From NCBI RefSeq assembly GCF_001676055.1, contig NZ_LZEX01000034.1:186001-250000 (forward strand): a stretch of DNA of 64,000 bases, given 5' to 3'. The notes under the pieces were generated by a model. The model worked only from the letters and a program-made list of their open reading frames with translations. It ran no database searches and had not been told where the DNA came from. Position 1 is the first letter of the stretch; each line of letters begins with the position of its first letter. Source of the DNA: Morganella psychrotolerans. GTDB taxonomy: Bacteria > Pseudomonadota > Gammaproteobacteria > Enterobacterales > Enterobacteriaceae. Shown here in pieces: positions 17,524 through 27,544 of the stretch. Position numbers and translations under genes: made by a program.

Positions 17524-18429
17524 ATGTCAGCGCTGAAAAATAAGGTTCATAAGGCCGTGATCCCGGTTGCAGGATTAGGAACACGCATGCTTCCGGCCAC
17601 CAAAGCAATTCCGAAAGAAATGTTACCGCTGGTGGACAAACCACTTATCCAGTATGTCGTTAATGAATGTATCGCCGCAGGGATCACTGAAATTATTTTA
17701 GTGACCCACTCCTCAAAAAACTCCATTGAAAACCATTTTGATACCAGTTTTGAACTGGAAGCCATTCTGGAAAAACGCGTTAAGCGTCAGTTACTCGATG
17801 AAGTTCAGTCAATCTGTCCCCGCCATGTCACTATTATGCAGACCCGTCAGGGGATTGCGAAAGGGCTGGGACACGCCGTGTTATGTGCCCGCCCGATGAT
17901 CGGTGATGAGCCGTTTGCTGTTGTGCTGCCGGATGTGGTTATCGATGAGTACAGCACTGACCTGTCAAAATTTAATCTCAAAGAGATGATCGGGCGCTAT
18001 GAAGAGCATCAGGCAAGCCAGGTGATGGTCGAACCTGTGCCGCTTGAGGTTGTCTCAAACTATGGTGTGGTCGATTGTCATGGTGAAAGCCTGGCAGCGG
18101 GCGAAAGCAAACCGATGTTTGCCGTGGTCGAAAAACCGGAGCCGGCTAAAGCGCCATCTAATATGTCTATTGTCGGTCGCTATGTGTTATCTCCGGATAT
18201 CTGGTCGCTGCTGGGTAAAACAGCCCCGGGTGCGGGTGATGAAATCCAGTTAACGGATGCCATCGCTATGCTGATTGAGAAAAACCCTGTTGAGGCTTAC
18301 CGCCTGGTCGGACGCAGTCACGATTGCGGCGACAAAATGGGTTATATGAAAGCGTTTGTCGAATACAGCATGCGTCATAAACATCTGGGTGGTGAATTCT
18401 CAGATTGGCTGAAAACATTACAGAATTAA
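17524..18429 (+). CDS. galU: UTP-glucose-1-phosphate uridylyltransferase
   Basis: A 301-residue nucleotidyltransferase that makes UDP-glucose for LPS core, galactose use and UDP-sugar synthesis. It shows the signature [19 protein letters not shown] near residues 17-35 with the catalytic lysine region, and later VEKP and GDKMGYMKA segments. It is followed after 22 bases by a UDP-glucose dehydrogenase and then an epimerase, so UDP-glucose would be channelled into UDP-glucuronate and UDP-galacturonate. In E. coli galU lies beside hns but without these two genes. Confidence 0.96.
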   Translation: MSALKNKVHKAVIPVAGLGTRMLPATKAIPKEMLPLVDKPLIQYVVNECIAAGITEIILVTHSSKNSIENHFDTSFELEAILEKRVKRQLLDEVQSICPRHVTIMQTRQGIAKGLGHAVLCARPMIGDEPFAVVLPDVVIDEYSTDLSKFNLKEMIGRYEEHQASQVMVEPVPLEVVSNYGVVDCHGESLAAGESKPMFAVVEKPEPAKAPSNMSIVGRYVLSPDIWSLLGKTAPGAGDEIQLTDAIAMLIEKNPVEAYRLVGRSHDCGDKMGYMKAFVEYSMRHKHLGGEFSDWLKTLQN

Positions 18430-18451
18430 TTATTGTCACAATGGGTGAATT

Positions 18452-19795
18452 ATGAAAGTAACCGTATTTGGAATCGGATATGTAGGGCTGGTGCAGGCAA
18501 CCGTTCTGGCTGAAGTCGGTCATGATGTTATGTGTGTGGATGTTGATGCACAAAAAGTCGAAAACCTGAAAAACGGACTTATTCCGATTTTTGAACCTGG
18601 TTTAACGCCGCTGGTAAAGAAAAATTATGAAGAAGGGCGTTTAAGCTTTACCACGGATGCCGCAAAAGGTGTGGCACACGGCACATTACAGTTTATCGCG
18701 GTCGGTACGCCGCCGGATGAAGATGGCTCCGCTGATTTACAATATGTGACGGCGGTTGCCCGCACTATTGCGCAGCATATGGACGGCTATAAAGTCATTA
18801 TTGATAAATCAACCGTTCCTGTCGGTACGGCAGATAAAGTTAATGCGACGATCAAAGCCGCTCAGGCCGAACGCGGCACTGATTTTGCGTACGATGTGGT
18901 TTCCAACCCGGAATTCCTGAAAGAAGGGGCGGCGGTCGCAGACTGTATGCGTCCTGAACGTATCGTTATCGGTTGTGATAACGAAGGCGTTGTGGATATT
19001 ATCCGTGAACTGTATGAGCCGTTTAACCGCAATCACGATCGCATGATTGTGATGGATATCCGCAGTGCAGAGCTGACAAAATACGCGGCAAACTGCATGC
19101 TGGCGACAAAAATCAGCTTTATGAATGAGATTTCAAACCTTGCGGAACTGCTGGGCGCGGATATCGAAAATGTCCGCCAGGGGATTGGTTCTGACTCCCG
19201 TATCGGCTATCACTTTATTTATCCGGGCTGCGGCTATGGCGGCTCCTGCTTCCCTAAAGATGTGCAGGCGCTTATCCGTACTGCCGAACACATTGGTTTC
19301 ACGCCAAGAATTCTGCAGGCAGTGGAAGAAGTGAATGAGTTGCAGAAATATAAACTGCCTTCTTTTATTAAGCGCCACTTCGGTGACGACCTGCGCGGCA
19401 AAACCTTTGCAGTGTGGGGACTCTCTTTCAAACCGAATACAGATGATATGCGTGAAGCCTCCAGCCGTGTTCTGTTACAGGAATTATGGGCTGCCGGTGC
19501 GAAAATTCAGGCCTATGACCCGGAAGCCATGCAGGAAGCGCAGCGGGTTTTCGGACAGCGTGATGACCTTGTATTGATGGGTACCAAAGAAGCGGCACTG
19601 CACGGCGCAGATGCACTGGTTATCTGTACCGAATGGCAGAGTTTCCGTGCACCGGACTTTGACACCATTAAATCAGGACTGAAAACACCGGTTATTTTTG
19701 ACGGGCGTAACCTTTATGACCCGGAACGTTTAGAAAACCGTGGCTTTATCTATTATGGTATAGGCCGTGGTGCTTCCATTAATCCGGTAATTTGA
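18452..19795 (+). CDS. ugd: UDP-glucose 6-dehydrogenase
   Basis: A 447-residue NAD-dependent enzyme that oxidises UDP-glucose to UDP-glucuronate. It has an N-terminal Rossmann fold (GIGYVGL), the substrate-binding segment with the [18 protein letters not shown] block, the catalytic cysteine in [10 protein letters not shown], and a C-terminal NAD-binding-like domain ([14 protein letters not shown]). It is of the longer class, about 60 residues more than E. coli Ugd (388). The product feeds the next enzyme and, in Morganellaceae, L-Ara4N and galacturonate decoration of LPS. It overlaps the next ORF only if that ORF used an upstream TTG. Confidence 0.95.
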   Translation: MKVTVFGIGYVGLVQATVLAEVGHDVMCVDVDAQKVENLKNGLIPIFEPGLTPLVKKNYEEGRLSFTTDAAKGVAHGTLQFIAVGTPPDEDGSADLQYVTAVARTIAQHMDGYKVIIDKSTVPVGTADKVNATIKAAQAERGTDFAYDVVSNPEFLKEGAAVADCMRPERIVIGCDNEGVVDIIRELYEPFNRNHDRMIVMDIRSAELTKYAANCMLATKISFMNEISNLAELLGADIENVRQGIGSDSRIGYHFIYPGCGYGGSCFPKDVQALIRTAEHIGFTPRILQAVEEVNELQKYKLPSFIKRHFGDDLRGKTFAVWGLSFKPNTDDMREASSRVLLQELWAAGAKIQAYDPEAMQEAQRVFGQRDDLVLMGTKEAALHGADALVICTEWQSFRAPDFDTIKSGLKTPVIFDGRNLYDPERLENRGFIYYGIGRGASINPVI

Positions 19796-19803
19796 GTCTG
19801 AAT

Positions 19804-20820
19804 ATGAAAATACTTGTAACCGGCGCGGCTGGTTTTATTGGTTATCATGTCACACAGCGCCTGCTTGAGCAGGGTCATGAGGTTGTCGGTGCCGACAATC
19901 TCAATGACTATTACGATGTTAATCTCAAGAAAGCGCGCCTTGATCTGATTTTATCGCATCCGAATTTTCATTTTTTTAAAATGGATCTGTCGGTGAAAAG
20001 TGATGTCAGTGAATTATTTGCCTCACAACAGTTTGAGCGTGTTATTCATCTCGCGGCTCAGCCGGGTGTCCGGTATTCTATCCAGAACCCGATGGCGTAT
20101 ATAGACGCAAATATTCTGGCACACATGAATATTCTGGAAGGCTGCCGTCATCACGGGGTGGGACATCTGATTTATTCTTCTTCCAGCTCGGTATATGGCC
20201 TGAACCGTAAACAGCCTTTCTCTGTGGAAGATGATGTTGATCATCCGGTTTCGTTATATGCGGCGACAAAGAAAGCCAATGAATTAATGTCGCACAGCTA
20301 TTCACATCTTTATCAGTTACCGACGACCGGACTGCGTTTTTTTACAGTTTACGGACCGTGGGGACGTCCGGATATGGCTTTGTTTAAATTTGTTAAAGCC
20401 ATGTTGGACGGAAAACCGATTGATGTTTATAACCATGGAAATATGGTTCGCGATTTTACTTATGTCGGTGATATTGCGGAAGCTGTGGTGCGGTTATTAG
20501 ATGTTATACCAACAGCAAATAATGATTGGACGGTTGAAGAAGGGTTGAAATCAGCCAGTTCTGCGCCGTACAAAATTTATAATGTCGGTAACGGACAACC
20601 TACCCGGTTAGGCGATTTTATTCAGGCGATTGAAACTGCATTGAATATTAAAGCGGCTAAGCACTTTATGGATATGCAGGATGGTGATGTGTTATCCACC
20701 TGTGCAGATTCCGGCGAGCTGTATAAAACGATAGGTTTCTCTCCGGATACACCGGTTAATTATGGTGTACAGCAGTTTGTTGATTGGTATATGTCGTTTT
20801 ATCACGGTAAAAATAAGTAA
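19804..20820 (+). CDS. UDP-glucuronate 4-epimerase-like NAD-dependent epimerase
   Basis: A 338-residue extended SDR enzyme: NAD-binding GAAGFIG at ~8-14, substrate segment around PGVRYSI, catalytic serine patch SSSSSVYG, and the YAATKK tyrosine-lysine pair. These features, with GLRFFTVYGPWGRPDMAL, match bacterial UDP-glucuronate epimerases that make UDP-galacturonate for LPS or capsule. The upstream dehydrogenase makes its substrate. I start at ATG because a TTG four codons earlier would overlap the ugd stop. A strong terminator follows, ending the three-gene cluster. Confidence 0.9.
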   Translation: MKILVTGAAGFIGYHVTQRLLEQGHEVVGADNLNDYYDVNLKKARLDLILSHPNFHFFKMDLSVKSDVSELFASQQFERVIHLAAQPGVRYSIQNPMAYIDANILAHMNILEGCRHHGVGHLIYSSSSSVYGLNRKQPFSVEDDVDHPVSLYAATKKANELMSHSYSHLYQLPTTGLRFFTVYGPWGRPDMALFKFVKAMLDGKPIDVYNHGNMVRDFTYVGDIAEAVVRLLDVIPTANNDWTVEEGLKSASSAPYKIYNVGNGQPTRLGDFIQAIETALNIKAAKHFMDMQDGDVLSTCADSGELYKTIGFSPDTPVNYGVQQFVDWYMSFYHGKNK

Positions 20821-20841
20821 TCAGGCTGACTGTCTGTAACA

Positions 20842-20866
20842 AAAAAGGAGGCGAAAGCCTCCTTTT
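20842..20866 (+). terminator. Terminator after the nucleotide-sugar cluster
   Basis: AAAGGAGGC-GAAA-GCCTCCTTTT is a perfect stem with a GAAA tetraloop and T-run, placed 20 bases after the epimerase stop. Confidence 0.9.
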
Positions 20867-20888
20867 GCTTATCAAAATATCGGCAGAT

Positions 20889-20961
20889 ATTTCCTTATTC
20901 ATTTAAACCGCAGGGTCGTTGACAGAACTCAGTCTGCCTGCATTTTGAATAACCCGGGTAT
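20889..20961. repeat. Degenerate, internally deleted ERIC element
   Basis: The left part (CCTTATTCATTTAAACCGCAGGGTCGTTG) and right part (CTGCCTGCATTTTGAATAACCCGGGTA) match the two ends of the 125-bp ERIC copies elsewhere in the window, but the central ~50 bp, including the GTATGCTCC core, is missing. Confidence 0.6.
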
Positions 20962-20973
20962 CAATGAATAAAA

Positions 20974-20999
20974 AAAAGCCCTTCGCAGAAGGGCTTTTC
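20974..20999 (-). terminator. Terminator of hns
   Basis: AAGCCCTTC-GCA-GAAGGGCTT with a seven-base A-run on its left reads on the minus strand as a stem followed by U7, just past the hns stop codon. Confidence 0.9.
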
Positions 21000-21015
21000 A
21001 GTGTGGAAATCCGGA

Positions 21016-21426
21016 TTATTTAATTAAGAAACTATCCAGAGATTTACCTTCACTTTCGATGGCCTGTTTGATAACAGCTGGTGTGCGGCCCTGACCTGTC
21101 CAGGTTTTCTGCTCACCGTTTTCATCGATGTACTCGTATTTAGCCGGGCGCTGCGCACGTTTTGATTTGCTTGCAACTTTACCGGTAGACATTGACTGAA
21201 TTAATTCTTCAGGATTGATACCCTGCTTGAGAATGAACTGGCGAACTTCTTCTAATTTACGGGTACGCTCTTCCAGTCCAGCTTTAGCCTGAGATTCTTC
21301 AGAACGGCGTTCTTCAACAACCGAAGTGAGTTTCTCCAGCATTTCTTCCAGACTTTCCAGGGTAGATTCTCTGGCCTGTGCGCGAAGAGTACGAATATTA
21401 TTAAATGGCTTCAAAGATTCACTCAT
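21016..21426 (-). CDS. hns: DNA-binding protein H-NS
   Basis: A 136-residue nucleoid protein that silences AT-rich, often imported DNA. It has an N-terminal coiled-coil oligomerisation region (about residues 1-80), a flexible linker, and a C-terminal DNA-binding domain with the minor-groove loop TGQGRTP (QGR at 112-114). Length and context (near galU and tdk) match E. coli hns (137). The AT-rich defence island and Septu-like region in this window would be natural targets. It is monocistronic. Confidence 0.97.
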   Translation of the reverse strand: MSESLKPFNNIRTLRAQARESTLESLEEMLEKLTSVVEERRSEESQAKAGLEERTRKLEEVRQFILKQGINPEELIQSMSTGKVASKSKRAQRPAKYEYIDENGEQKTWTGQGRTPAVIKQAIESEGKSLDSFLIK

Positions 21427-21926
21427 AATTCTGGTCTCAAATTAAATGTTGGCTGATGTGTAGTTAATAATAGATTGCTATTTAAAAATCTGCAATAGCA
21501 AATTTCGGGATAAGGTTAAAACACATTTTTTTTAAAAGCAATTATTTCTGCGGAATAATAAGCCTCTTTGTGCTTTTTTGTTTAATTTCGATAAGGGGAC
21601 AGGGTAAAACGGTGTTGGCGCTCAGCGATTTCAAAAAGGTTTGATCATAAACGATGAGGAAGATACAAATTATATTTAACCTTATTTTATGTAAAGAAAC
21701 GTTATTCTTCAGCTCAGATATAATAAAAAACAGGATAAAATGACCATCGCTGATAACAATTGTGAATATTCGTCATGTAATCATGCTTCCTATGAATTGC
21801 GGTAACGATGAATAACGGATATTGCACATGCGCTTAAGGCATGCAGACAAATACTGATCGCGCTATTTTTATTGCGGTTGTGTTAGTATTGCAGCGATTT
21901 TTGAATGACTGAGAGGGAGAGAGCCG
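21427..21926. other. Divergent intergenic region between hns and tdk
   Basis: About 500 bases, AT-rich, holding the hns promoter (minus strand) and the tdk promoter (plus strand). I could not fix a single operator or small RNA. The tdk ribosome site (AGGGAGAG) lies at its right end. Confidence 0.5.
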
Positions 21927-22529
21927 GTGGCTCAGCTTTATTTTTATTACTCCGCGATGAATGCGGGAAAATCGACCGCACTATTACAATCTTCCTATAA
22001 CTACAATGAACGCGGAATGCGCACATTGATATTTACGGCAGAAATTGATAACCGGTATGCACATAGCAAAGTGACCTCCCGTATCGGCCTGAGCGCGGAT
22101 GCACGGGTCTTTGGTGAAGAGACTGATATCGGTAGTGTTATCACACATGAACATCAGCAGGCGCCTGTACACTGCGTATTAATAGATGAGTGCCAGTTCC
22201 TGACGAAAGCGCAGGCAGAGCAGTTATGTTATATCGTTGATGATATTGATATACCCGTTCTTTGTTACGGATTACGCACTGATTTTAAAGGTGAGTTATT
22301 CAGCGGTAGTCATTATTTATTAGCCTGGGCTGATAAATTAGTGGAATTAAAAACAATTTGTCATTGCGGGCGGAAAGCCAGCCGTGTTTTACGTTATGAC
22401 GGACAGGGCCATGTAATGTCAGATGGTGCACAAATTGATATTGGCGGAAACGAAAAATATGTTTCGGTATGTCGTAAACATTACCGTGAAGCGATGCGCA
22501 CGGTAATGGCAACACAGTGTCATTCATAA
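21927..22529 (+). CDS. tdk: Thymidine kinase
   Basis: A 200-residue type II thymidine kinase of the pyrimidine salvage pathway. It shows the P-loop SAMNAGKST near residues 9-17, DECQF (Walker B-like, near 89), [10 protein letters not shown], and a zinc site with CHCGRKA and a later cysteine. The start is GTG, preceded by AGGGAGAG, and the N-terminus [16 protein letters not shown] is identical to E. coli. E. coli Tdk has 205 residues. Located between hns and adhE as in E. coli. Confidence 0.97.
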   Translation: MAQLYFYYSAMNAGKSTALLQSSYNYNERGMRTLIFTAEIDNRYAHSKVTSRIGLSADARVFGEETDIGSVITHEHQQAPVHCVLIDECQFLTKAQAEQLCYIVDDIDIPVLCYGLRTDFKGELFSGSHYLLAWADKLVELKTICHCGRKASRVLRYDGQGHVMSDGAQIDIGGNEKYVSVCRKHYREAMRTVMATQCHS

Positions 22530-22556
22530 AATAGATACCCGCTTCATTTATACGGA

Positions 22557-22587
22557 AAATGCCGGACAAACATGTCCGGCATTTTTA
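22557..22587 (+). terminator. Terminator of tdk
   Basis: AATGCCGGACA pairs with TGTCCGGCATT, followed by a T-run; 27 bases past the tdk stop. Confidence 0.9.
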
Positions 22588-22827
22588 TATCAGAGCCGGA
22601 TAAAAGTACAGACAGGGATGAAAAGGATACCAGGTAAACAGGAAGGAGTAAGGCGGTATTTGTGTTGTTCGTGATAAAATACTGAAAAATAGCGTCCGGC
22701 ATCATATCTGTTTTGTCATTTGTATTAAGTTAAATATTAAAAATCAGCAGCAGGTTGAATTGTTGATCAAAAAAGAATACATATTAAATTTGTGACAATT
22801 ATTCAATTATTATTATGAGACAACTAT
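22588..22827. other. Intergenic spacer between tdk and adhE 3' ends
   Basis: The genes converge here and each has its own terminator. The 240 bases between the terminators are AT-rich, and I see no ORF, repeat or RNA in them. Confidence 0.5.
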
Positions 22828-22853
22828 TAAAAAGCCCTCAGAAGAGGGCTTTG
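22828..22853 (-). terminator. Terminator of adhE
   Basis: AAAGCCCTC-TTCT-GAGGGCTTTTT on the minus strand, directly after the adhE stop codon. Confidence 0.9.
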
Positions 22854-22878
22854 CGGTTATTATTTATCAAATAGATGA

Positions 22879-25552
22879 TTATTTCTTAGCAATTCGTTTT
22901 GCAACAGGTTTGACCTGCGACTTTGGTGCCGCAACCGGAACAGACTCGTCATAGACGCGGCCATAATAAGTATCCAGCATAATTTGTTTTAATTCAGCAA
23001 TAAGCGGATAACGCGGATTTGCCCCGGTACATTGGTCATCAAATGCATCTTCAGACAGTTTATCCAGTTTCGCCAGGAATTCTGCTTCCGGTACACCGGC
23101 TTCACGGATAGATTTCGGGATCCCCAGAGACGCTTTAATTTCCTCCAGCCAGACCAGCAGTTTTTCAATTTTCTGCGCGGTGCGGTCACCATCGGCACCT
23201 AATCCCAGATGGTCGGCAATTTCAGCATAACGGCGGCGCGCCTGCGGGCGGTCATACTGACTGAATGCGGTCTGTTTGGTCGGGTTATCTGTTGCGTTAT
23301 AGCGGATCACGTTACAGATAAGCAGGGCGTTGGCTAATCCGTGCGGGATATGGAACTCAGAACCCAGTTTATGGGCCATTGAGTGACAAACACCGAGGAA
23401 GGCGTTAGCAAATGCGATACCGGCGATAGTGGCGGCATTATGAACGCGCTCACGGGCGACCGGGTTCTTCGCGCCTTCATGGTAACTGGCCGGCAGGAAT
23501 TCTTTCAGCAGTTTCAGCGCCTGTAATGCCTGTCCGTCTGAATATTCATTTGCAAGAACAGATACATAGGCTTCCAGAGCATGCGTTACGGCATCCAGTC
23601 CGCCGAATGCGGTAAGGGATTTCGGCATATTCATGACAAGATTCGCATCCACGATGGCGATATCCGGGGTCAGTGCATAGTCTGCCAGCGGATATTTTTG
23701 TCCGGTTGCATCATCGGTCACAACGGCAAATGGTGTCACTTCAGAGCCGGTACCGGATGTGGTGGTGATCGCGACCATTTTGGCTTTTACACCCATTTTC
23801 GGGAATTTATAGATACGTTTGCGGATATCCATAAAGCGCAGGGCGAGTTCTTCAAAATGGGTTTCCGGATGCTCATACATGACCCACATAATTTTTGCCG
23901 CGTCCATCGGTGAACCACCACCGAGTGCAATAATCACGTCCGGTTTGAAACTGTTCATCTGTGCGGCACCTTTGCGCACAACAGATAAGGTCGGATCCGC
24001 TTCCACTTCAAAAAATATTTCCACTTCCATGCCGTGAGATTTCAGCACGCGGGTGACTTCATCAACATAGCCGTTATTGAATAAATAACCGTCAGTAACA
24101 ATAAATGCCCGTTTTGCGCCATCGGTCGCAATTTCTTCCAGGGCAATCGGCAGGCAGCCCCGGCGGAAGTAGATAGATTTCGGAAGTTTATGCCACAACA
24201 TATTCTCAGCCCGTTTTGCCACAGTTTTGGTGTTGATCAGGTGTTTCGGCCCGACGTTTTCAGAAATGGAGTTACCGCCCCAGGAGCCGCAACCCAATGT
24301 CAGTGACGGAGAGAGCTTAAAGTTGTACAGGTCGCCGATCCCGCCTTGTGAGGCAGGGGTGTTAATAAGGATACGCGCGGTTTTCATTTTTTCGCCGAAG
24401 TATTTTATGCGCTCCGGGCGGTTATCCTGATCAGTATATAAGCAGGAGGTGTGACCTATCCCGCCCATTTCCACTAATTTTTCTGCTTTCAATACTGCGT
24501 CTTCAAAATCTTTGCCGCGATACATCGCTAACAGCGGAGAGAGTTTTTCATGGGCGAAAGGTTCTGATTCATCAACGACGGAAACCGCACCAATAAGAAT
24601 TTTTGTCCATGCCGGGACTTCAATTCCCGCCATTTCAGCGATTTTCACCGCGGACTGACCGACAATTTTGGCATTCAGTCCGCCGTTGAGCAAAATAATG
24701 TCCTGAACCGCTTTCAGATCTTTGCCTTTGAGGATGTAACCGCCGTGGTTTTCAAAACGCTCTTTAACCTGCTCATACACTTCATCAACGACAATCACAG
24801 ATTGCTCAGAAGCACAAATCACACCGTTATCAAAGGTTTTGGACATCAGAATAGATGCCACAGCGCGTTTGATATCGGCGGTTTCATCAATAACAACCGG
24901 GGTATTACCCGCGCCGACACCAATGGCAGGTTTACCGGAGCTGTAGGCCGCTTTCACCATGCCCGGTCCGCCGGTGGCGAGGATCAGGTTAGTATCAGGG
25001 TGGTGCATTAAAGCATTGGACAATTCAACGGAAGGCTCATCAATCCAGCCGATGATATCAGCCGGTGCACCGGCGGCAACCGCGGCATTCAATACAATCT
25101 GCGCCGCTTTATTGGTGGCATTTTTTTGCCCGCGGATGCGGGGAGAAGATAATACCGTTACGGGTTTTCAGGCTGATCAGCGCTTTAAAGATAGCTGTGG
25201 ATGTCGGGTTGGTGGTGGGCACTATTCCGCAGATGATGCCGATAGGCTCAGCAATGGTGATGGTCCCGAATGTCGGGTCTTCAGACAAGATACCGCAGGT
25301 TTTTTCATCACGGTAGGCATTATAGATATATTCAGATGCAAAATGGTTTTTGATCACTTTGTCTTCAATAATCCCCATTCCGGACTCTTCAACGGCCAGT
25401 TTCGCCAGAGGGATACGCGCATCCGCCGCAGCAAGAGCCGCCGCACGGAAAATGGTGTCTACCTGTTCCTGAGTGAAACCGGCAAATTCACGCTGTGCTT
25501 TTTTAACGCGGGCAACTAATTCATTGAGTTCGGTGATATTGGTTACGGCCAT
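22879..25552 (-). pseudogene. adhE: Bifunctional acetaldehyde-CoA/alcohol dehydrogenase, frameshifted
   Basis: AdhE reduces acetyl-CoA to ethanol in mixed-acid fermentation. The N-terminal aldehyde dehydrogenase half shows the active cysteine in NGVICASEQS. The C-terminal iron alcohol dehydrogenase half shows GGGSPMDAAK, CHSMAHKLG and FHIPHG. One extra base in a run of seven A (T7 at 25121-25127 on the plus strand) shifts the frame after PRAK, about residue 144, giving a premature stop. With six A the protein reads on as NATNKAAQ and is 890 residues, matching E. coli (891). The start ATG has AGGAG upstream. Sequencing error at the homopolymer is a strong alternative to true loss. Confidence 0.9.
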
Positions 25553-26104
25553 ACAGATGACTCCTGATAAATTGTTAAACTTTTTAAGCAAATTAGCGGG
25601 TCGGTACGATCTGATTATAGTCACAACAGTAAAAGGTAACTAAATCGATTTTGCTCATAACCTATACTCGTCATCCTTCAGGATGCCCGCTGATTTGCTT
25701 AAAAAGCCCGTCAGGTACTCTGTTAATGACTGAAGTTGAATCGATTCAACTTCAGTAAAGTGAGCTTAACATTACAGGGGGATATTAAAGTGATCGAAAT
25801 CACAAATATAGCAAGCTGACACCATTCAGCTTGCGCTTAAATGAGATTAATTATCAATTTCAATTATAGTGTCTGCCATCGATTTTACAGAAGAACTGAT
25901 GATTGACTAAAATATATACGTAGATGAGGGAATTAAGCTGTATCGCATCAGCCGGCGGGGAGAAATATTCTGTTGAAAGCAATTTCTTTTATCCTGGATT
26001 CAACGGTATGATGTCCGGGTTAATATAATTATTACAACCCTTTGGCAATACGCGGCGGCGTATATCAGCCGTTCATTACAGTGTTATTAGGTTGAGGATT
26101 TTTT
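25553..26104. other. Divergent regulatory region between adhE and ychE
   Basis: About 550 bases. It contains the adhE promoter with a Cra-type palindrome listed separately. Near 25661-25690 a fragment (TATACTCGTCATCCTTCAGGATGC) resembles one end of an ERIC element. The part next to ychE is AT-rich without a recognised ORF. Confidence 0.5.
25730..25755. promoter_or_regulatory. 26-bp perfect palindrome containing a Cra (FruR) operator
   Basis: CTGAAGTTGAATC is followed by its exact complement. The centre, TGAATCGATTCA (25737-25748), matches the Cra consensus TGAAWCGWTTCA. It lies about 180 bases upstream of adhE. In E. coli Cra represses adhE, so a conserved control site is likely. Confidence 0.6.
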
Positions 26105-26752
26105 GTGGGCAACACATTACTGGACTTTTCCGGCTATTTAAAATTTTTTGTCGGATTATTTGCTTTAGTCAACCCGGTCGGTATTTTACCGGTGTTTATG
26201 AGTATGACGAATTATCAGACCGCAGCTGTCCGCAATCGAACCAATATGATTGCGAACTTTTCGGTCGCCATTATTTTGTGCCTGTCACTGCTGGTCGGCG
26301 ATAAAATCCTCATTATGTTTGGTATTTCCATTGAGTCTTTCCGGATAGCCGGAGGAACGCTGATCGTCCTGATCGCGATGTCCATGATCAGCGGAAAGCT
26401 CGGGGAAGATAAACAAAACAAGCAGGAACAATCAGAAACAGCGATCCGCGATAACATCGGTGTTGTGCCGCTGGCGCTGCCGCTGATGGCCGGACCTGGT
26501 GCCATCAGCTCTTGTGTGGTCTGGAGTGCGCGCTGGCAGGGCTGGCAGAATTTTGCCGGACTGGCACTGACCAGCATAGTGTTTGCGTTTTTTTGCTGGC
26601 TGCTGTTCCGTTCAGCGGGGCTGTGGGTGAAATATCTGGGACAAACAGGGATAAACGTCGTGACCCGTATTATGGGGCTGATGTTGATGTCATTAGGTAT
26701 TGAACTGATTATTACCGGAATGAAAATGAGCTTTCCGGGATTATTGTCATAA
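26105..26752 (+). CDS. ychE: MarC-family membrane protein YchE
   Basis: A 215-residue inner-membrane protein with six hydrophobic segments, of the MarC/UPF0056 family. Conserved marks are FALVNPVGILPVF near 19-31, FRIAGGTLIVLIAM, and PLALPLMAGPGAIS. The transported substrate is unknown for the family; small neutral amino acids have been proposed for relatives. The start is GTG with GAGG seven bases upstream. It is located beside adhE as in E. coli. Confidence 0.93.
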   Translation: MGNTLLDFSGYLKFFVGLFALVNPVGILPVFMSMTNYQTAAVRNRTNMIANFSVAIILCLSLLVGDKILIMFGISIESFRIAGGTLIVLIAMSMISGKLGEDKQNKQEQSETAIRDNIGVVPLALPLMAGPGAISSCVVWSARWQGWQNFAGLALTSIVFAFFCWLLFRSAGLWVKYLGQTGINVVTRIMGLMLMSLGIELIITGMKMSFPGLLS

Positions 26753-26772
26753 TCACACTGTTCACTATTATC

Positions 26773-26801
26773 AAAACGGGGCGAATGCCCCGTTTGCTTT
26801 T
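26773..26801. terminator. Bidirectional terminator between ychE and the ABC operon
   Basis: AAACGGGGC-GAAT-GCCCCGTTT with flanking A and T runs serves two convergent genes. Confidence 0.85.
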
Positions 26802-26803
26802 AC

Positions 26804-27544
26804 TCAGCGAACTTCCTCTGTTGTTTCCATCCTGTGCTCTCCCCGGCGCAACGCTGCGCGATCAAATTCCCGTACTATTTGCCCGTGAGCCATAAAAGCT
26901 GCTCTGTCAGACATATGTGCCACCACATCGGCGTCGTGACTGACCAGCAGATAGGTCATATTGTGAGCGGTTTTCAGGTGATTAAGCAGATTGAGAATTT
27001 CGGCCTGAACGGACATATCCAGTGCGGATGTCGGCTCATCCAGTAATAAAATCTGCGGGCGCAGCATCAGTGCGCGGGCAATCGCAATACGCTGGCGCTG
27101 CCCGCCGGAAAGCTGATGGGGATAGCGCTGCGCTACATCCTGCGGTAATCCGACAGACGCTATTGCCTGCGTGACCCGGGCTTCAATATCATTTTCATGG
27201 TGAATGCGTAGCGGCTCTGCAAGGGCGCGATGAATAGTATGAAACGGATGCAGAGACGCATAAGGATCCTGAAATACCATCTGCACATTGCGCCGGAGTT
27301 CGCCCCGGTAGCGTTGTCCCGGGTGGATATGCTGTGACAGCAGCTGAACGCCTCCCTGCCATTCCCGCTGCAATCCGGCGATCACCCGCAGAATAGTGGA
27401 TTTTCCGCATCCGGACTCACCGATAAGACTGAATGTTTCGCCGGCATTGAGGTGAAAGCCGGCCTTGCAGACGACCTGCCGCTGCCCGAAACTGACGGAA
27501 AGATTACTGACCTCTATAATCGGGGTTGAATTATTCTCCGGCAT
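26804..27544 (-). CDS. Peptide/nickel-type ABC transporter ATP-binding protein (second)
   Basis: A 246-residue ATPase of the DppF/OppF/NikE class: Walker A GESGCGKST near 38-46, Q-loop FQDPYASLHPF, signature LSGGQRQR, Walker B LLLDEPTSALD and switch histidine VSHD. It is the last gene of a five-gene operon and overlaps the preceding ATPase gene by 14 bases. It lacks the C-terminal cysteine-rich iron-sulphur tail of OppD/DppD-type ATPases. Substrate is set by the binding protein and is not known. Confidence 0.9.
   Translation of the reverse strand: MPENNSTPIIEVSNLSVSFGQRQVVCKAGFHLNAGETFSLIGESGCGKSTILRVIAGLQREWQGGVQLLSQHIHPGQRYRGELRRNVQMVFQDPYASLHPFHTIHRALAEPLRIHHENDIEARVTQAIASVGLPQDVAQRYPHQLSGGQRQRIAIARALMLRPQILLLDEPTSALDMSVQAEILNLLNHLKTAHNMTYLLVSHDADVVAHMSDRAAFMAHGQIVREFDRAALRRGEHRMETTEEVR

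Noticed and set aside
24959-25519. 186-residue plus-strand ORF
   Set aside because: Lies antisense to adhE across its frameshift; no ribosome site and no family match. A shadow of the real gene.
25661-25690. TATACTCGTCATCCTTCAGGATGC as another ERIC
   Set aside because: Only one end-like fragment is present, with no core or opposite end, so it is mentioned only as a possible remnant.
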